Shown piece after piece: positions 55,210-63,991 of a stretch of 64,000 nt of DNA (the stretch's first letter is position 1; the number at the start of each line of letters is the position of its first letter). Origin of the DNA: an uncultured Bacteroidales bacterium (GTDB lineage Bacteria; Bacteroidota; Bacteroidia; Bacteroidales; UBA932); assembly GCA_934667175.1 (NCBI GenBank), contig CAKULN010000005.1:32980-96979 (forward strand), written 5' to 3'. The notes beneath the pieces were generated by a model. It did not search any database, was not told where the DNA came from, and was given only the letters and a program-made list of their open reading frames with translations. The position numbers and the translations under genes were made by a program.

Positions 55210-56535
55210 TTACTTACCAAGGATACTGTCCGCCGCGCTGAATGCTGTCATGATCGCCACACCGGCTCCGCTGCCTTCCGCAAGGGGATTGCAGCCACCG
55301 ACCTCAGAGCCAACAACATAGAGGTTCGGGACAACCTTCCCGTCACGCAATGGCTGGAAGTCTCCGTTGGTCTTTACTCCGAAACCGGTGTAGTTCTGAC
55401 GCGCGAAGAATTTTTCATCGTACCAATCCTTCCTTTCGGCAGGGTAATCAACATCAAGGCCGAAAACAGGCTCCTTGACGGCATCCGGTGATGCCACGAG
55501 CCCCTTACCGAAAAGATTGCCGCTCGCCAGAACGAAAGCGTCAGCCTCAATGCGCAACTCGCCTAGATTGACGGTGCGGATGCTTGCGACACGTTCCCCG
55601 TCAAAGGCGGTGTCTATGGCCTCATCACCCATCAAGAATGTGCCCCCAGCGGTCTCGAATGCTTTTTTCAGAAGTCTTTGCGTACGGATTCCCGGCACGG
55701 AAGGCGGCGTGGTTCCGATGAACACGACCTTGGCCGGAATCATTTCCTTGAGCCACTGCATGATGACCGGATTCTCAAAGCCGAACACTTCCGGCATGAT
55801 CACGACATCCTCACCATTCAGTAATTCCTGAACCTTGTGGGCGAACTGTTTCCAGCTGGATTCGTGGTTAACCACACGGGCGATGTTCACAGACCTCATC
55901 TCGGCCGGATTTTTGCGCAAACGCTCAACCTCGTCCAACTTCACGGATTCGATGCGACATGAGGTGCCTCGCTTCTCCAAACCCTCGGCTATAAACCGGG
56001 TGTTGAAATCCAAAAATCCCGTGAAGTTCACTATCAGGGCTTTCTCCCCTATCTTCTCATCCTTTGAAGCAAGGAGAGCCACCTCATCCATGGCCAGCCA
56101 TGCCGACTTCAATGTACCGAGGGCGGTCATGCGGTAGCCGTTGCGGACAGTACCGGTCACTGAGCCTGCCGAAGTGACCGGAGATGCATCGGTCGCTTCG
56201 GTCGCTTCGACAGGCTCAGCGACCGAGACAACCGGATGCAGAGCCACACCGCAATCTGAAAAAAAGCGTGGAGTCGAGGCGACATATTCAGAAAGCCTTG
56301 ACTTCCCTATCTTTGAATATGGATGTTCGTCCGGAAGTTTATCAACCATCGAAAGAGGTTCCGTAACCTCCGTTCCGTCAGAAAGTTTCCCCAACAAACC
56401 GAAAGCGCCGGATGAAAAATGCAGGGCGTTCTGTCCGGCGGACACCATCAGACACTTCTTACCGGCTTTCTGCAACTTGATTCCGCAGACCAGAGAAGAA
56501 AGACCGCCACCTATAAGCACAACGTCAAATTTCAT
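55210..56535 (-). CDS. glpB: Anaerobic glycerol-3-phosphate dehydrogenase subunit B with an in-frame repeat insertion
   Basis: The 441-residue flavoprotein has FDVVLIGGGLSSLVCGIKL at the N-terminus and the C-terminal GGCNPLAEGSGAGVAI block. It should be the FMN-type subunit of GlpABC. Between residues about 104 and 128 it holds VSVAEPVEATEATDASPVTS, which is the translation of two REP-like palindromes (56154-56180 and 56199-56225), inserted in frame just before the conserved YRMTALGTLKSAW. The family usually reads directly into this segment. The insertion is probably a surface loop, because the rest of the protein is intact. It lies 12 bases after glpA. Confidence 0.92.
   Translation of the reverse strand: MKFDVVLIGGGLSSLVCGIKLQKAGKKCLMVSAGQNALHFSSGAFGLLGKLSDGTEVTEPLSMVDKLPDEHPYSKIGKSRLSEYVASTPRFFSDCGVALHPVVSVAEPVEATEATDASPVTSAGSVTGTVRNGYRMTALGTLKSAWLAMDEVALLASKDEKIGEKALIVNFTGFLDFNTRFIAEGLEKRGTSCRIESVKLDEVERLRKNPAEMRSVNIARVVNHESSWKQFAHKVQELLNGEDVVIMPEVFGFENPVIMQWLKEMIPAKVVFIGTTPPSVPGIRTQRLLKKAFETAGGTFLMGDEAIDTAFDGERVASIRTVNLGELRIEADAFVLASGNLFGKGLVASPDAVKEPVFGLDVDYPAERKDWYDEKFFARQNYTGFGVKTNGDFQPLRDGKVVPNLYVVGSEVGGCNPLAEGSGAGVAIMTAFSAADSILGK
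56154..56225. repeat. Two REP-like palindromes inside glpB
   Basis: CGGTCACTGAGCC...GAAGTGACCG (56154-56180) and CGGTCGCTTCGAC...CAGCGACCG (56199-56225) are full palindromic copies in opposite orientations. A partial CGGTCGCTT copy overlaps the second. Again one copy has CAC/GTG and the other CGC/GCG arms. Confidence 0.85.
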
Positions 56536-56547
56536 AATCCTAACCTC

Positions 56548-58152
56548 CTATATTTCCTCACCAAGCCCCATCACCTCTGAATATACCCACTGGGTATAAG
56601 CGCTCTCCCTGAGCGTTTCCCCCCATGCGACAGGGCACATTCCCTTCCATCTCTCGTTCATGAAATCCTTAAGGTCGGCCCTAGCCTTGGCCGTGCATTT
56701 CCGGGCCTTCGCAAGACGACCGGCGGCCCTGCAGGCGCATAGCTCACCTTGACACGTTCCCATGCCGAAACGTGTGCGCCTCCTCAAATCCACAAGATTG
56801 TTGACCTCAAGATTCTCGATGGCCGAATCCACCTCTGAGACAGAGACCTCCTCGCATTCGCAGACCAGACTTCCTTTCACGTCCCCGTCAAAGTCCAGAT
56901 TTGCGGCCTGGGTTCCGAAACGGCCCACGGACGCCTTCTGAACCATCGTCGGAACCTCCCAGATCTTCTTGGAGATTTCCTCAATTCCACCCGGCTCTGA
57001 TCCGGGAAGCGGAGTGTCGGCGGTCACACAACGGACGTCCACGCCAAGTTTCTTGCAGACAGCGTCAGCCGCCATCTCGCCCATGAGCCTGTAAGTCATG
57101 AGTTTGCCACCGGTGATGCTGATGAACCCCTTGATTCCGTCACGTGTCTCGTGATCAAGGCAGACAATACCACGGCTGATGCTACGTCCGCTCGGATCAT
57201 TGTCCGCCGAAACCAAAGGACGTACTCCAGCATAAGCCCTCAGCACACGTGTCTCAGCAAGGCAAGGGGCAAGTTTGGCACCTTCCGTCAAGAGCAGATC
57301 AACCTCATCCGGAGTCACACGAAGATGATCACATTCCTCATAAGGGACTTTAGTCGATGTTGTTCCGATGACACAAACCGTGTCGCCCGGCACAAGGATG
57401 TCAGCATTGGCTGGCTTGCGGCAGCGGTTGATCACCACATTGTTGACCCTGTGAGCGAAAATCAGAAGAGCGCCCTTGGCAGGGAACATGCTGATGTTGG
57501 CACCGGCCATCTGAGCGATATGATGTCCCCAGATGCCTCCCGCGTTCACCGTCACGGAAGCGTAATAATCCGTCACAATTCCGGTATGATGGTCCAGAAC
57601 CTTCACTCCTTTTATCGTGTCCCGATCCTTGATGAATTCAATGACTTCTGAATATACCAGGACCTTGGCGCCGTGGATCTTGGCGTCGAAAACATTAGAG
57701 GCGCAGAGCCGGAACGGGTCAACCGATCCGTCAGGAACCTTGACCGCTCCGATAAGAGACGGATTCACAGACGGTTCCATCCTCTTCGCCTCTTCAGGAT
57801 CAATCACCTCTGCATTGATCCCGGCTGAGAGACAGGCCTTGACGAATGTGTCCTGATAGGCCAAATCATCCTCCGGCAGGGTGATGAACAATCCGGACGT
57901 GTCATCAACGCAGTGACGGGCGATCTTCTTCAGGATCATGTTCTCCTTGATGCACTCTGTCGCTGATTCCTGGTCAGTGACCGCATAACGCGCTCCACTG
58001 TGAAGCAGTCCGTGGTTCCTTCCTGTCGCCCCGGTGGCTATGTCGAAACGCTCTATAAGCAAGACCCGCAGTCCTCTCAAGGCACAGTCTCTGGCCGTCC
58101 CGGCCCCCGTTATGCCACCACCGACGATTATGACGTCATATTCATTCATCAT
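56548..58152 (-). CDS. glpA: Anaerobic glycerol-3-phosphate dehydrogenase subunit A
   Basis: The 534-residue FAD protein starts MMNEYDVIIVGGGITGAGTARDCALRG (Rossmann GxGxxG), has RNHGLLHSGARYA typical of GlpA/GlpD and a C-terminal BFD-like 2Fe-2S domain (CECEEVSVSEV, GTCQGELCACR). It oxidises glycerol-3-phosphate to dihydroxyacetone phosphate under anaerobic conditions. No glpF or glpK is in view. It lies 8 bases after the DUF6340 gene, at the tail of a long housekeeping operon. Confidence 0.95.
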   Translation of the reverse strand: MMNEYDVIIVGGGITGAGTARDCALRGLRVLLIERFDIATGATGRNHGLLHSGARYAVTDQESATECIKENMILKKIARHCVDDTSGLFITLPEDDLAYQDTFVKACLSAGINAEVIDPEEAKRMEPSVNPSLIGAVKVPDGSVDPFRLCASNVFDAKIHGAKVLVYSEVIEFIKDRDTIKGVKVLDHHTGIVTDYYASVTVNAGGIWGHHIAQMAGANISMFPAKGALLIFAHRVNNVVINRCRKPANADILVPGDTVCVIGTTSTKVPYEECDHLRVTPDEVDLLLTEGAKLAPCLAETRVLRAYAGVRPLVSADNDPSGRSISRGIVCLDHETRDGIKGFISITGGKLMTYRLMGEMAADAVCKKLGVDVRCVTADTPLPGSEPGGIEEISKKIWEVPTMVQKASVGRFGTQAANLDFDGDVKGSLVCECEEVSVSEVDSAIENLEVNNLVDLRRRTRFGMGTCQGELCACRAAGRLAKARKCTAKARADLKDFMNERWKGMCPVAWGETLRESAYTQWVYSEVMGLGEEI

Positions 58153-58160
58153 TCTACGTT

Positions 58161-59108
58161 TTATTGTCCTGTATATTGGTTGATCTTTAGTCTCAGTGTC
58201 TTGGACAGGCTGACCGGTGTGTAGCTGTCCGAACGGTCAAGCCATTCCAACGCCAAAACCGGCTGGCCGCACATAAAGCATCCAAGCGCTATGTTATAGG
58301 CAGCGCAAGCCTTTTTCTCGTCATTCCTGCACTTCAAAAGAGTTGTCCACTGATTGATCGCCTCTTTCCATTTGTAGGAGTATGCATATTCAGCCCCCTT
58401 GTCCCAGGCTTCCTCGGAGCCATCGTAGTAGATGACATAGAAGTCATCCTGCTTCCATGTCGACAGGAATGAGGCCGCCGCCACATAGCCGGCATTCTCC
58501 GCTCCCGGAGCAATGTTGTTCCAGACTTCATTGACAATGGTTTCATTCGATTTCTTGCCGTCGGTGTAGACTTCGGCCTTGAAGCTGCGTCCACCGGCAA
58601 ACCCGAACACCCTGTCCTCCTTGTTCATCGAATCATAGACGAATATCTTCGTCGTGAATGGCACAGATGCCACCGAGACGTACGCGGAATCGGCGGATAC
58701 CTTTTGGCCTGTGATCCTTACAGGATCCTTCACGGCCGGAATCCCCAGTTCAGGGACATCGATCACGAACACGACATCCCTGCCGGTCTCCATCACGAGA
58801 CTCACAAGAGAGTCCTTCGACGCATAGTCAACGTCCTTGCCACCCCGTGCCTTGAACAGCTCGATCTCGCGGTTTCCACCGAAATAGTCTTCCTCCAGAC
58901 GTGTGGCGAACCCTCCCGCGGCGGAAGCGTTGAACGCCTCGTCACGAGGATTCCCGTCCGTGAGATAGACTACGGCGATCGACTTGCCCGCAAGATTAAG
59001 CCCGGACTTGGACGGCCCGCGCATCTCGGGACTCACCACAAAAGCCTGCGGGGCGCAGGATACCAGCGCGAAAAGCGCCGAGACAACCATCAATGAAGTT
59101 CTTTTCAT
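58161..59108 (-). CDS. DUF6340 family lipoprotein
   Basis: The start at 59108 (MKRTSLMVVSALFALVSC) gives a 315-residue lipoprotein with lipobox ALVSC. The middle has the pattern SIAVVYLTDGNPRDEAFNASAAGGFATRLEEDYFGG. The C-terminus (WDKGAEYAYSYKWKEAINQWTTLLK...ACAAYNIALGCFMCGQPVLALEWLDRS) looks like two TPR helical pairs. This is the Bacteroidales DUF6340 pattern, function unknown. It sits between rimO and glpA with gaps of 10 and 8 bases. Confidence 0.8.
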   Translation of the reverse strand: MKRTSLMVVSALFALVSCAPQAFVVSPEMRGPSKSGLNLAGKSIAVVYLTDGNPRDEAFNASAAGGFATRLEEDYFGGNREIELFKARGGKDVDYASKDSLVSLVMETGRDVVFVIDVPELGIPAVKDPVRITGQKVSADSAYVSVASVPFTTKIFVYDSMNKEDRVFGFAGGRSFKAEVYTDGKKSNETIVNEVWNNIAPGAENAGYVAAASFLSTWKQDDFYVIYYDGSEEAWDKGAEYAYSYKWKEAINQWTTLLKCRNDEKKACAAYNIALGCFMCGQPVLALEWLDRSDSYTPVSLSKTLRLKINQYTGQ

Positions 59109-59118
59109 AATCCTAATA

Positions 59119-60423
59119 TTAAACCGGCTCAGCGATGAGATCATACTCATCCGCACCAGTGATCCTCACGTCAATGAACGTGCCGCACAGAGCCTCGGCA
59201 GGGCTACCGCCGAATTCCTGTTCCTCATACTTGACGACAATCTCGCCGTCAACCTCGGGACTTTCGTACTGGCTCCGGCAGATCAGCACTCCGTCCGCAT
59301 AGTCATCAACCATGACCCGCTCTACGTTGCCGACCCTGGACTCGTTGAACGCCAAAGAAATGCCGCTCTGTGTCCGCATCAGTTCCTCAAGCCTACGCTC
59401 CTTTTCCTTCCCCGATACGGAATCACGATAGTTCTCAGCGCCGAAAGTGCCTTCCTCCTCTGAATATTTGAAAGCTCCCAGCCTCTCGAACCTCGCATCC
59501 CGGACAAAGTCCAGAAGTTCGGCGAACTCTTTCTTTCCCTCCCCCGGATGACCCACGATCATGGTGGTCCTCAAGGCTACACCAGGGACCTGTTCACGCA
59601 GTTTCCTGACCAGAGTCCTCGTCCACTCACCGTTAACATGCCGGTGCATCTTGTCCAGGACCTTGTCGGAGATGTGCTGGAGAGGAATGTCAAGGTACTT
59701 GCAGACCTTGGGGTTTTTCGCCATTTCGTCAAGCACATCCTCAGGAAAATCAGCCGGATATGAATAATGTATCCTTATCCATTCTATTCCCTCGACTTCA
59801 GACAACCTGCGGAGCAGCTCAGCCAAGGCGCGGCGCTTGTAAAGGTCAAGGCCGTAATAGGTCGTGTCCTGCGCGATAAGGATAAGTTCCTTGACTCCGT
59901 CCTTGGCCAGTTCTGTCGTCTCAGCCACAAGGGCTTCCATCGGAACAGACCTGTGCGCTCCCCTGATGAAAGGAATGGCGCAGTAGGAACACCGTCTGTC
60001 ACAGCCTTCGGAAATCTTTAGGTAGGCATAGGCCCGATGGTCAGTCCGAAGTCTCGCCGGCTCCTCCACAGGAACGCAGCCTAATGCTTTGACGATCGGG
60101 GCAAGATCCCTCGCGCCGAACCAGAAATCCACTTCCGGAATCAGGTCCGGCATCTGGGACATGTACCTCTGCGAAAGACAACCAAAGACCATCAGCCTTC
60201 CAATCTCACCGGCCTTCTTGCGGGCGGCGGCGGAAAGGATGGTCTGGATGGACTCTTCTTTGGCGTCACCGATGAACCCGCAGGTGTTGATGAGGAGCAC
60301 GTCGACAGGACAAACCTCCTCCTCAGGCACAATCCGCCATGCGTCCTTGACCTGTGAGAGGAGATGTTCCGTGTCGACCGTGTTCTTGGAACAGCCTAAT
60401 GTTATGACTTGCAGCGATTTCAC
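59119..60423 (-). CDS. rimO: Ribosomal protein S12 methylthiotransferase
   Basis: The 434-residue radical-SAM protein has the UPF0004 domain (LGCSKNTVDTEHLL, INTCGFIGDAKEESI), the radical SAM cluster motif CDRRCSYCAIPFIRG and a C-terminal TRAM domain. It adds a methylthio group to an aspartate of S12. The start codon overlaps the stop of the DUF5606 gene. Confidence 0.95.
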   Translation of the reverse strand: MKSLQVITLGCSKNTVDTEHLLSQVKDAWRIVPEEEVCPVDVLLINTCGFIGDAKEESIQTILSAAARKKAGEIGRLMVFGCLSQRYMSQMPDLIPEVDFWFGARDLAPIVKALGCVPVEEPARLRTDHRAYAYLKISEGCDRRCSYCAIPFIRGAHRSVPMEALVAETTELAKDGVKELILIAQDTTYYGLDLYKRRALAELLRRLSEVEGIEWIRIHYSYPADFPEDVLDEMAKNPKVCKYLDIPLQHISDKVLDKMHRHVNGEWTRTLVRKLREQVPGVALRTTMIVGHPGEGKKEFAELLDFVRDARFERLGAFKYSEEEGTFGAENYRDSVSGKEKERRLEELMRTQSGISLAFNESRVGNVERVMVDDYADGVLICRSQYESPEVDGEIVVKYEEQEFGGSPAEALCGTFIDVRITGADEYDLIAEPV

Positions 60424-60887
60424 TATTCGTTTGCTTTTGCCTCCTCTTTTGCCTCCTCAGCCGGAGCCTCTTCCTGCGAGGTCTCATCCTCCGGGTTTAC
60501 GAAATCAAAGGAAGCGTATTTCTTGATGTCACTGTACCAGTCCACAACCTTCTTCATGTGGGACACATAGAAGCGGTCCGAGTCATAATCAGGAACAGCC
60601 TTGGCAAAAAGAGATTTCAACTCTTCCGGCGCGGCCTTTGAGGACGGAGCGTCAGCGTCTCCGAGGACCTCATGCATCTTCAGGAAAACCTCCTGAAGCT
60701 TGACTTCACCTTCCGTGGTATAAATTGAGATGTCAGCCAATGTCGTGATGCGGCTCTTGGCGTCGGCCAGAGTTCTTTTCTTGTCGGAAAGGGCTTCGAT
60801 GATCACGCCATTTCGAGCCTGAGCCACGTACTCAAACAGGCCATGCTGGCCTGAGATTGAAAGAATTTTTGAAAGATCTGTTTTCAT
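60423..60887 (-). CDS. DUF5606 family protein
   Basis: The 154-residue protein begins KTDLSKILSISGQHGLFEYVAQARNGVIIEAL, the DUF5606 signature, with LADISIYTTEGEVKLQEV following. The tail is rich in Glu and Ala (EEAPAEEAKEEAKANE). It is a Bacteroidota-specific family of unknown function with no export signal. It overlaps rimO. Confidence 0.88.
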   Translation of the reverse strand: MKTDLSKILSISGQHGLFEYVAQARNGVIIEALSDKKRTLADAKSRITTLADISIYTTEGEVKLQEVFLKMHEVLGDADAPSSKAAPEELKSLFAKAVPDYDSDRFYVSHMKKVVDWYSDIKKYASFDFVNPEDETSQEEAPAEEAKEEAKANE

Positions 60888-60921
60888 ATTCAGATAAAAA
60901 TAGCTAAAAAATATTTCTTTG

Positions 60922-61545
60922 TCAAAAATTGAGCCTGCCGAAGACTTTCTCCGTCTCTGTCTTCAGCTGGGCCAATGTCCCGTTGTTGCGGATGAAGGCG
61001 TCCACCTTTGATAGGTCAAATCGCTGTGTGGCAATCCTTTGGATGATCTTTTCCGGCGTAGCCCCGTCCCTTAGGCACGCCCTTTCGAGTCTTAAGGACA
61101 AAGTAGAGTCCACCATGACTACCTTTGACACGACCGAAAGAAATTCCGGCTTGTCCAGAATGATGGCTGACTCCATGACACAGAACGGTTCCTTGCCGAA
61201 AAAGATGTCGGAATCCTCCTGCACCTCAAACCGGGCGCTCTGCATGGCGTTCCATCTCTTGAAATCACTCAAGACCGCAGGATGGACAATTCCTTCCAGA
61301 ATCCTGAGCTTTTCCGGAGAGGAAAATACGATTGAAGCCAGTTTGACGCGATCAAAACCTCCATCCGGCAGCCTTAATCCGCAGCCAAAAGCCTCCTCGA
61401 CCTCGTCCAGAAGCGAATCATCCTTGGAATACAGTCCCTTGGCGGCTGAATCCGAATCATAGACCGGAATCCCACGCCCGGCAAGAACGGCGCAAACGGC
61501 GGACTTGCCGCTTCCTATTCCTCCAGTGACCGCCACAGTCCTCAT
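60922..61545 (-). CDS. coaE: Dephospho-CoA kinase
   Basis: The 207-residue protein with start at 61545 (MRTVAVTGGIGSGKS) has Walker A GGIGSGKS, DSDSAAK and QRFDLSKVDAFIRNNG, as in CoaE. It performs the last step of CoA synthesis. The chosen ATG overlaps the ybbR stop codon (ATGA); an upstream start inside ybbR is less likely. A segment of the middle (FKRWNAMQSARFEVQEDSD) is longer than in E. coli CoaE. Confidence 0.93.
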   Translation of the reverse strand: MRTVAVTGGIGSGKSAVCAVLAGRGIPVYDSDSAAKGLYSKDDSLLDEVEEAFGCGLRLPDGGFDRVKLASIVFSSPEKLRILEGIVHPAVLSDFKRWNAMQSARFEVQEDSDIFFGKEPFCVMESAIILDKPEFLSVVSKVVMVDSTLSLRLERACLRDGATPEKIIQRIATQRFDLSKVDAFIRNNGTLAQLKTETEKVFGRLNF

Positions 61546-62522
61546 TGCCTTCCCTCCTCTACGCAATCAAACACCTCCGGAGTCACGGTGCATTCTATCA
61601 CGCCTTCCGGAACCCTTGACGCATGGGCGACACACTTCCCTCCTATCGAATTCCTGAAATCAGAGTAGTCAATGTAAAACTGGACCCCGTCGGTCGGATC
61701 CTGCGACAAAGGGAAAGCGCACTTGAACACGACCGTCGCCGTGGACGGATAGACTGAAAGTTTCCTGCCGGCGGGAACATTCCTGACACCGACCGAAACC
61801 TCGGAACGGATTTCCACATAGCGGGTGACGTCCAAGGAATAGTTAACCTCGGTCTCTGACATCCTCACTCCCGACATCGGTTCAAGCCTCACGACACCAT
61901 GGGCGCTGGACTTGAGGTTCAGAAGGTCAATCGTGCGGGTGAAGACCCTGTCGATATGCTCCAGATGGAAAGGCTCTCCGTAGATCGTGACGGAATCCGG
62001 TTGGAGACGGATCTGTCCCATGGCCATGTACTGAGGCTTGAAGCTCAGCACCTGCACCGCCTGGACAGGGACCCGCTTGTTGTTCTCGAACGGGAATCTG
62101 AACTGGACCGTTTCCGACAGGAAAGACTCAAGGCGGACACCGTCTCCAAATATCTCGGTGACATAGTTGCTTAGCTCCGCCGCGGTGATGTAGAAAATCT
62201 CGCCGTCCTTGTGGTGCAGATCCTTGCTGTCAAAATTGATGGTCAGAGCCTTGCGCTTGGCCTGGTGGCGGATTCTGAGCAAAGAGAAACCGGATGTCCT
62301 GCACCTTGCCGCGATCATGCTGGAATTGGAAGACCGATTGGAATGCCCCTCAAGGTTGCACTGCGCCACAACCGGCACGCTCATCGTGTCGGAGTAGTTC
62401 AGGGATAGATTGTGAATCAACCAGATGCTGAACGCAAGCAAGAGAGACATCAGAAAAACTGAAATGTCTCTCCCGTCCAGATGCAGTCTTCCCAGCAGTC
62501 TATGCAGACGTTCCTTCCACAT
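61542..62522 (-). CDS. YbbR-like domain protein
   Basis: The 326-residue protein has an N-terminal membrane helix (about 20-40, VFLMSLLLAFSIWLIHN) and then beta-rich YbbR-like repeats (VTIYGEPFHLEHIDRVFTRTIDLLNLKSS; SVGVRNVPAGRKLSVYPSTATVVF). In Firmicutes such proteins (CdaR) regulate a c-di-AMP cyclase; here the neighbour is coaE, as commonly seen in Bacteroidota. The C-terminal domain faces the periplasm. Confidence 0.88.
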   Translation of the reverse strand: MWKERLHRLLGRLHLDGRDISVFLMSLLLAFSIWLIHNLSLNYSDTMSVPVVAQCNLEGHSNRSSNSSMIAARCRTSGFSLLRIRHQAKRKALTINFDSKDLHHKDGEIFYITAAELSNYVTEIFGDGVRLESFLSETVQFRFPFENNKRVPVQAVQVLSFKPQYMAMGQIRLQPDSVTIYGEPFHLEHIDRVFTRTIDLLNLKSSAHGVVRLEPMSGVRMSETEVNYSLDVTRYVEIRSEVSVGVRNVPAGRKLSVYPSTATVVFKCAFPLSQDPTDGVQFYIDYSDFRNSIGGKCVAHASRVPEGVIECTVTPEVFDCVEEGRQ

Positions 62523-62545
62523 CGTACAGCCAGAAATTCTATCCG

Positions 62546-62878
62546 TTACTGCTGCGGAGCGTCCTGAGTGAAGTCTCTGACAAGTGAGTTCTTGTCCACT
62601 CTGAGTTTGACCTCACCGTCCACCTTGATGAGGACGGTTCTGTCCTTGATCTCGTCTACCGTGCCGTAGATGCCACCCGCTGTGACAACCTTGTCGCCTC
62701 TCTTGAGGGAATTGCGGAACTTCTCAAGCTCCTTCTGCTGCTTGCGCTGAGGGCGGATCATGAAAAACCACATGATCACGAACATGGCGATGATCATGAT
62801 CCAGAACATACCACCGCCTCCAGCCTGAGGCTGCCCTGCAGGTGCGGCCTGCAGCAATGTGAAAGTAAGAATATTCAT
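62546..62878 (-). CDS. yajC: Preprotein translocase subunit YajC
   Basis: The 110-residue protein has one membrane helix (about 26-43, MFWIMIIAMFVIMWFFMIRP) followed by RPQRKQQKELEKFRNSLKRGDKVVTAGGIYGTVDEI, the YajC signature. It is an accessory of SecDF-YajC. It lies 23 bases before ybbR and 30 bases after nusB. Confidence 0.95.
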   Translation of the reverse strand: MNILTFTLLQAAPAGQPQAGGGGMFWIMIIAMFVIMWFFMIRPQRKQQKELEKFRNSLKRGDKVVTAGGIYGTVDEIKDRTVLIKVDGEVKLRVDKNSLVRDFTQDAPQQ

Positions 62879-62908
62879 TTTAATAAATTATAAGATATAT
62901 CCACAAAT

Positions 62909-63868
62909 TTAAGCAATTTTTTCGGTCTTGACTATATCCCCCTCCTCAATCTGCTTTTTGACGAGCCTGTCAAGGAGGCCGTTGACGAAGGAACGGCTCT
63001 TCGGGGTGCTGTAGAACTTGGAGATCTCTACATATTCATTGATGGTGACCCGAAGCGGCATCGCCGGAAAGGCCTTCGCCTCGGAGAGTCCCATCACGAT
63101 GAGTACCATGTCTGTGGTGAACAGACGGTCACTCTCCCATTTGGATGTGTTGTCAGCGACCATCGGGGCATACTTTCCGTAGCAGGAGTACGCGGTTCTC
63201 AACAATTTGTAGACGAAAGCCTTGTCGCTTTCCACATCCTTGCTTCCCTGAAGCATCTCGCTGCGATAAAGTGGCGGAAGCGACCAACGGTACCCTTTCG
63301 CAAGAGCCTTGACCGTGTCGCAGCAGACTGTCAATGAATATGCCAGATCGTCACACCAAAGAATCGACAGGTCCTCAAGAATCTTCTCCAATTCCCCGTT
63401 GTCGACGAACTCTTCTTCGAATATTCTTGTGAACAATTTGGCATCCTCCTCGACGGAGCTTTCAGCCGAGGCCATATATTCCTTATAATACTCCTTCGAG
63501 CAGATCGAATCGTACACGTTTCTGATCAAGGCGTCGTAGGGTTCCCATGTAAGCTTGCGGCGGGAGAGGATCTTCTGAAAGTCAGGATCCTGCTCCAGAA
63601 TCGGAGCCAACCTGTTGTAGGCGAACTTCATGTTCGGATTCCTCTCCTCCTCGGTCGGGTTGAACTTGTTCCGGGCGTTTTCTATTCTGGTCCGCGCCTC
63701 CGCCGTGAGGTACGGAATAATGTCAAGCATAAAGAGATACAACGATCTCGTGGCCTCGCAGGACGCCTCCAGAAGCGACTCAGCCTCCGGGAGTGTCATG
63801 GATGGATTCTCCGCATAGCTGTAGAGTACCTTGAAAGCCTTTATCCGCAGAATTCGTCTGTTGAGCAT
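62909..63868 (-). CDS. nusB: Transcription antitermination factor NusB (long Bacteroidota form)
   Basis: With ATG 63868 (MLNRRILRIKAFKVLYSYAENPS) the protein has 319 residues. The N-terminus RRILRIKAFKVLYSY and the C-terminal half (TDMVLIVMGLSEAKAFPAMPLRVTINEYVEISKFYSTPKSRSFVNGLLDRL) match NusB; a helical insertion makes it more than twice the E. coli length, as usual in Bacteroidota. It binds boxA RNA with S10. An earlier in-frame start at 63901 lies upstream of the -7 box and is rejected. It is the first gene of the ten-gene operon. Confidence 0.92.
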   Translation of the reverse strand: MLNRRILRIKAFKVLYSYAENPSMTLPEAESLLEASCEATRSLYLFMLDIIPYLTAEARTRIENARNKFNPTEEERNPNMKFAYNRLAPILEQDPDFQKILSRRKLTWEPYDALIRNVYDSICSKEYYKEYMASAESSVEEDAKLFTRIFEEEFVDNGELEKILEDLSILWCDDLAYSLTVCCDTVKALAKGYRWSLPPLYRSEMLQGSKDVESDKAFVYKLLRTAYSCYGKYAPMVADNTSKWESDRLFTTDMVLIVMGLSEAKAFPAMPLRVTINEYVEISKFYSTPKSRSFVNGLLDRLVKKQIEEGDIVKTEKIA

Positions 63869-63889
63869 AATTCCAATCAAAATTTTATG

Positions 63890-63897
63890 CAAAGATA
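63890..63897 (-). promoter_or_regulatory. -7 promoter box of the nusB operon
   Basis: TATCTTTG on the minus strand matches TAnnTTTG and lies 22 bases before the ATG at 63868. No TTTG box is seen 19-20 bases further upstream. Confidence 0.5.
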
Positions 63898-63958
63898 ACA
63901 CACAATTTCAGATTTTTCTTAAATTCTCATCTTTGACACTTCCCAATTTAAAAATAGT

Positions 63959-63991
63959 GCCCCAAGACCACCGTGGCAGCGATTTTGGGGC
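63959..63991. terminator. Hairpin at the right edge
   Basis: GCCCCAA (63959-63965) pairs with TTGGGGC (63985-63991); a small CCAC/GTGG pairing lies in the loop. It is AT-flanked on the left (AAAAATA). It probably ends a gene located beyond the window, reading toward the left. Confidence 0.5.
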
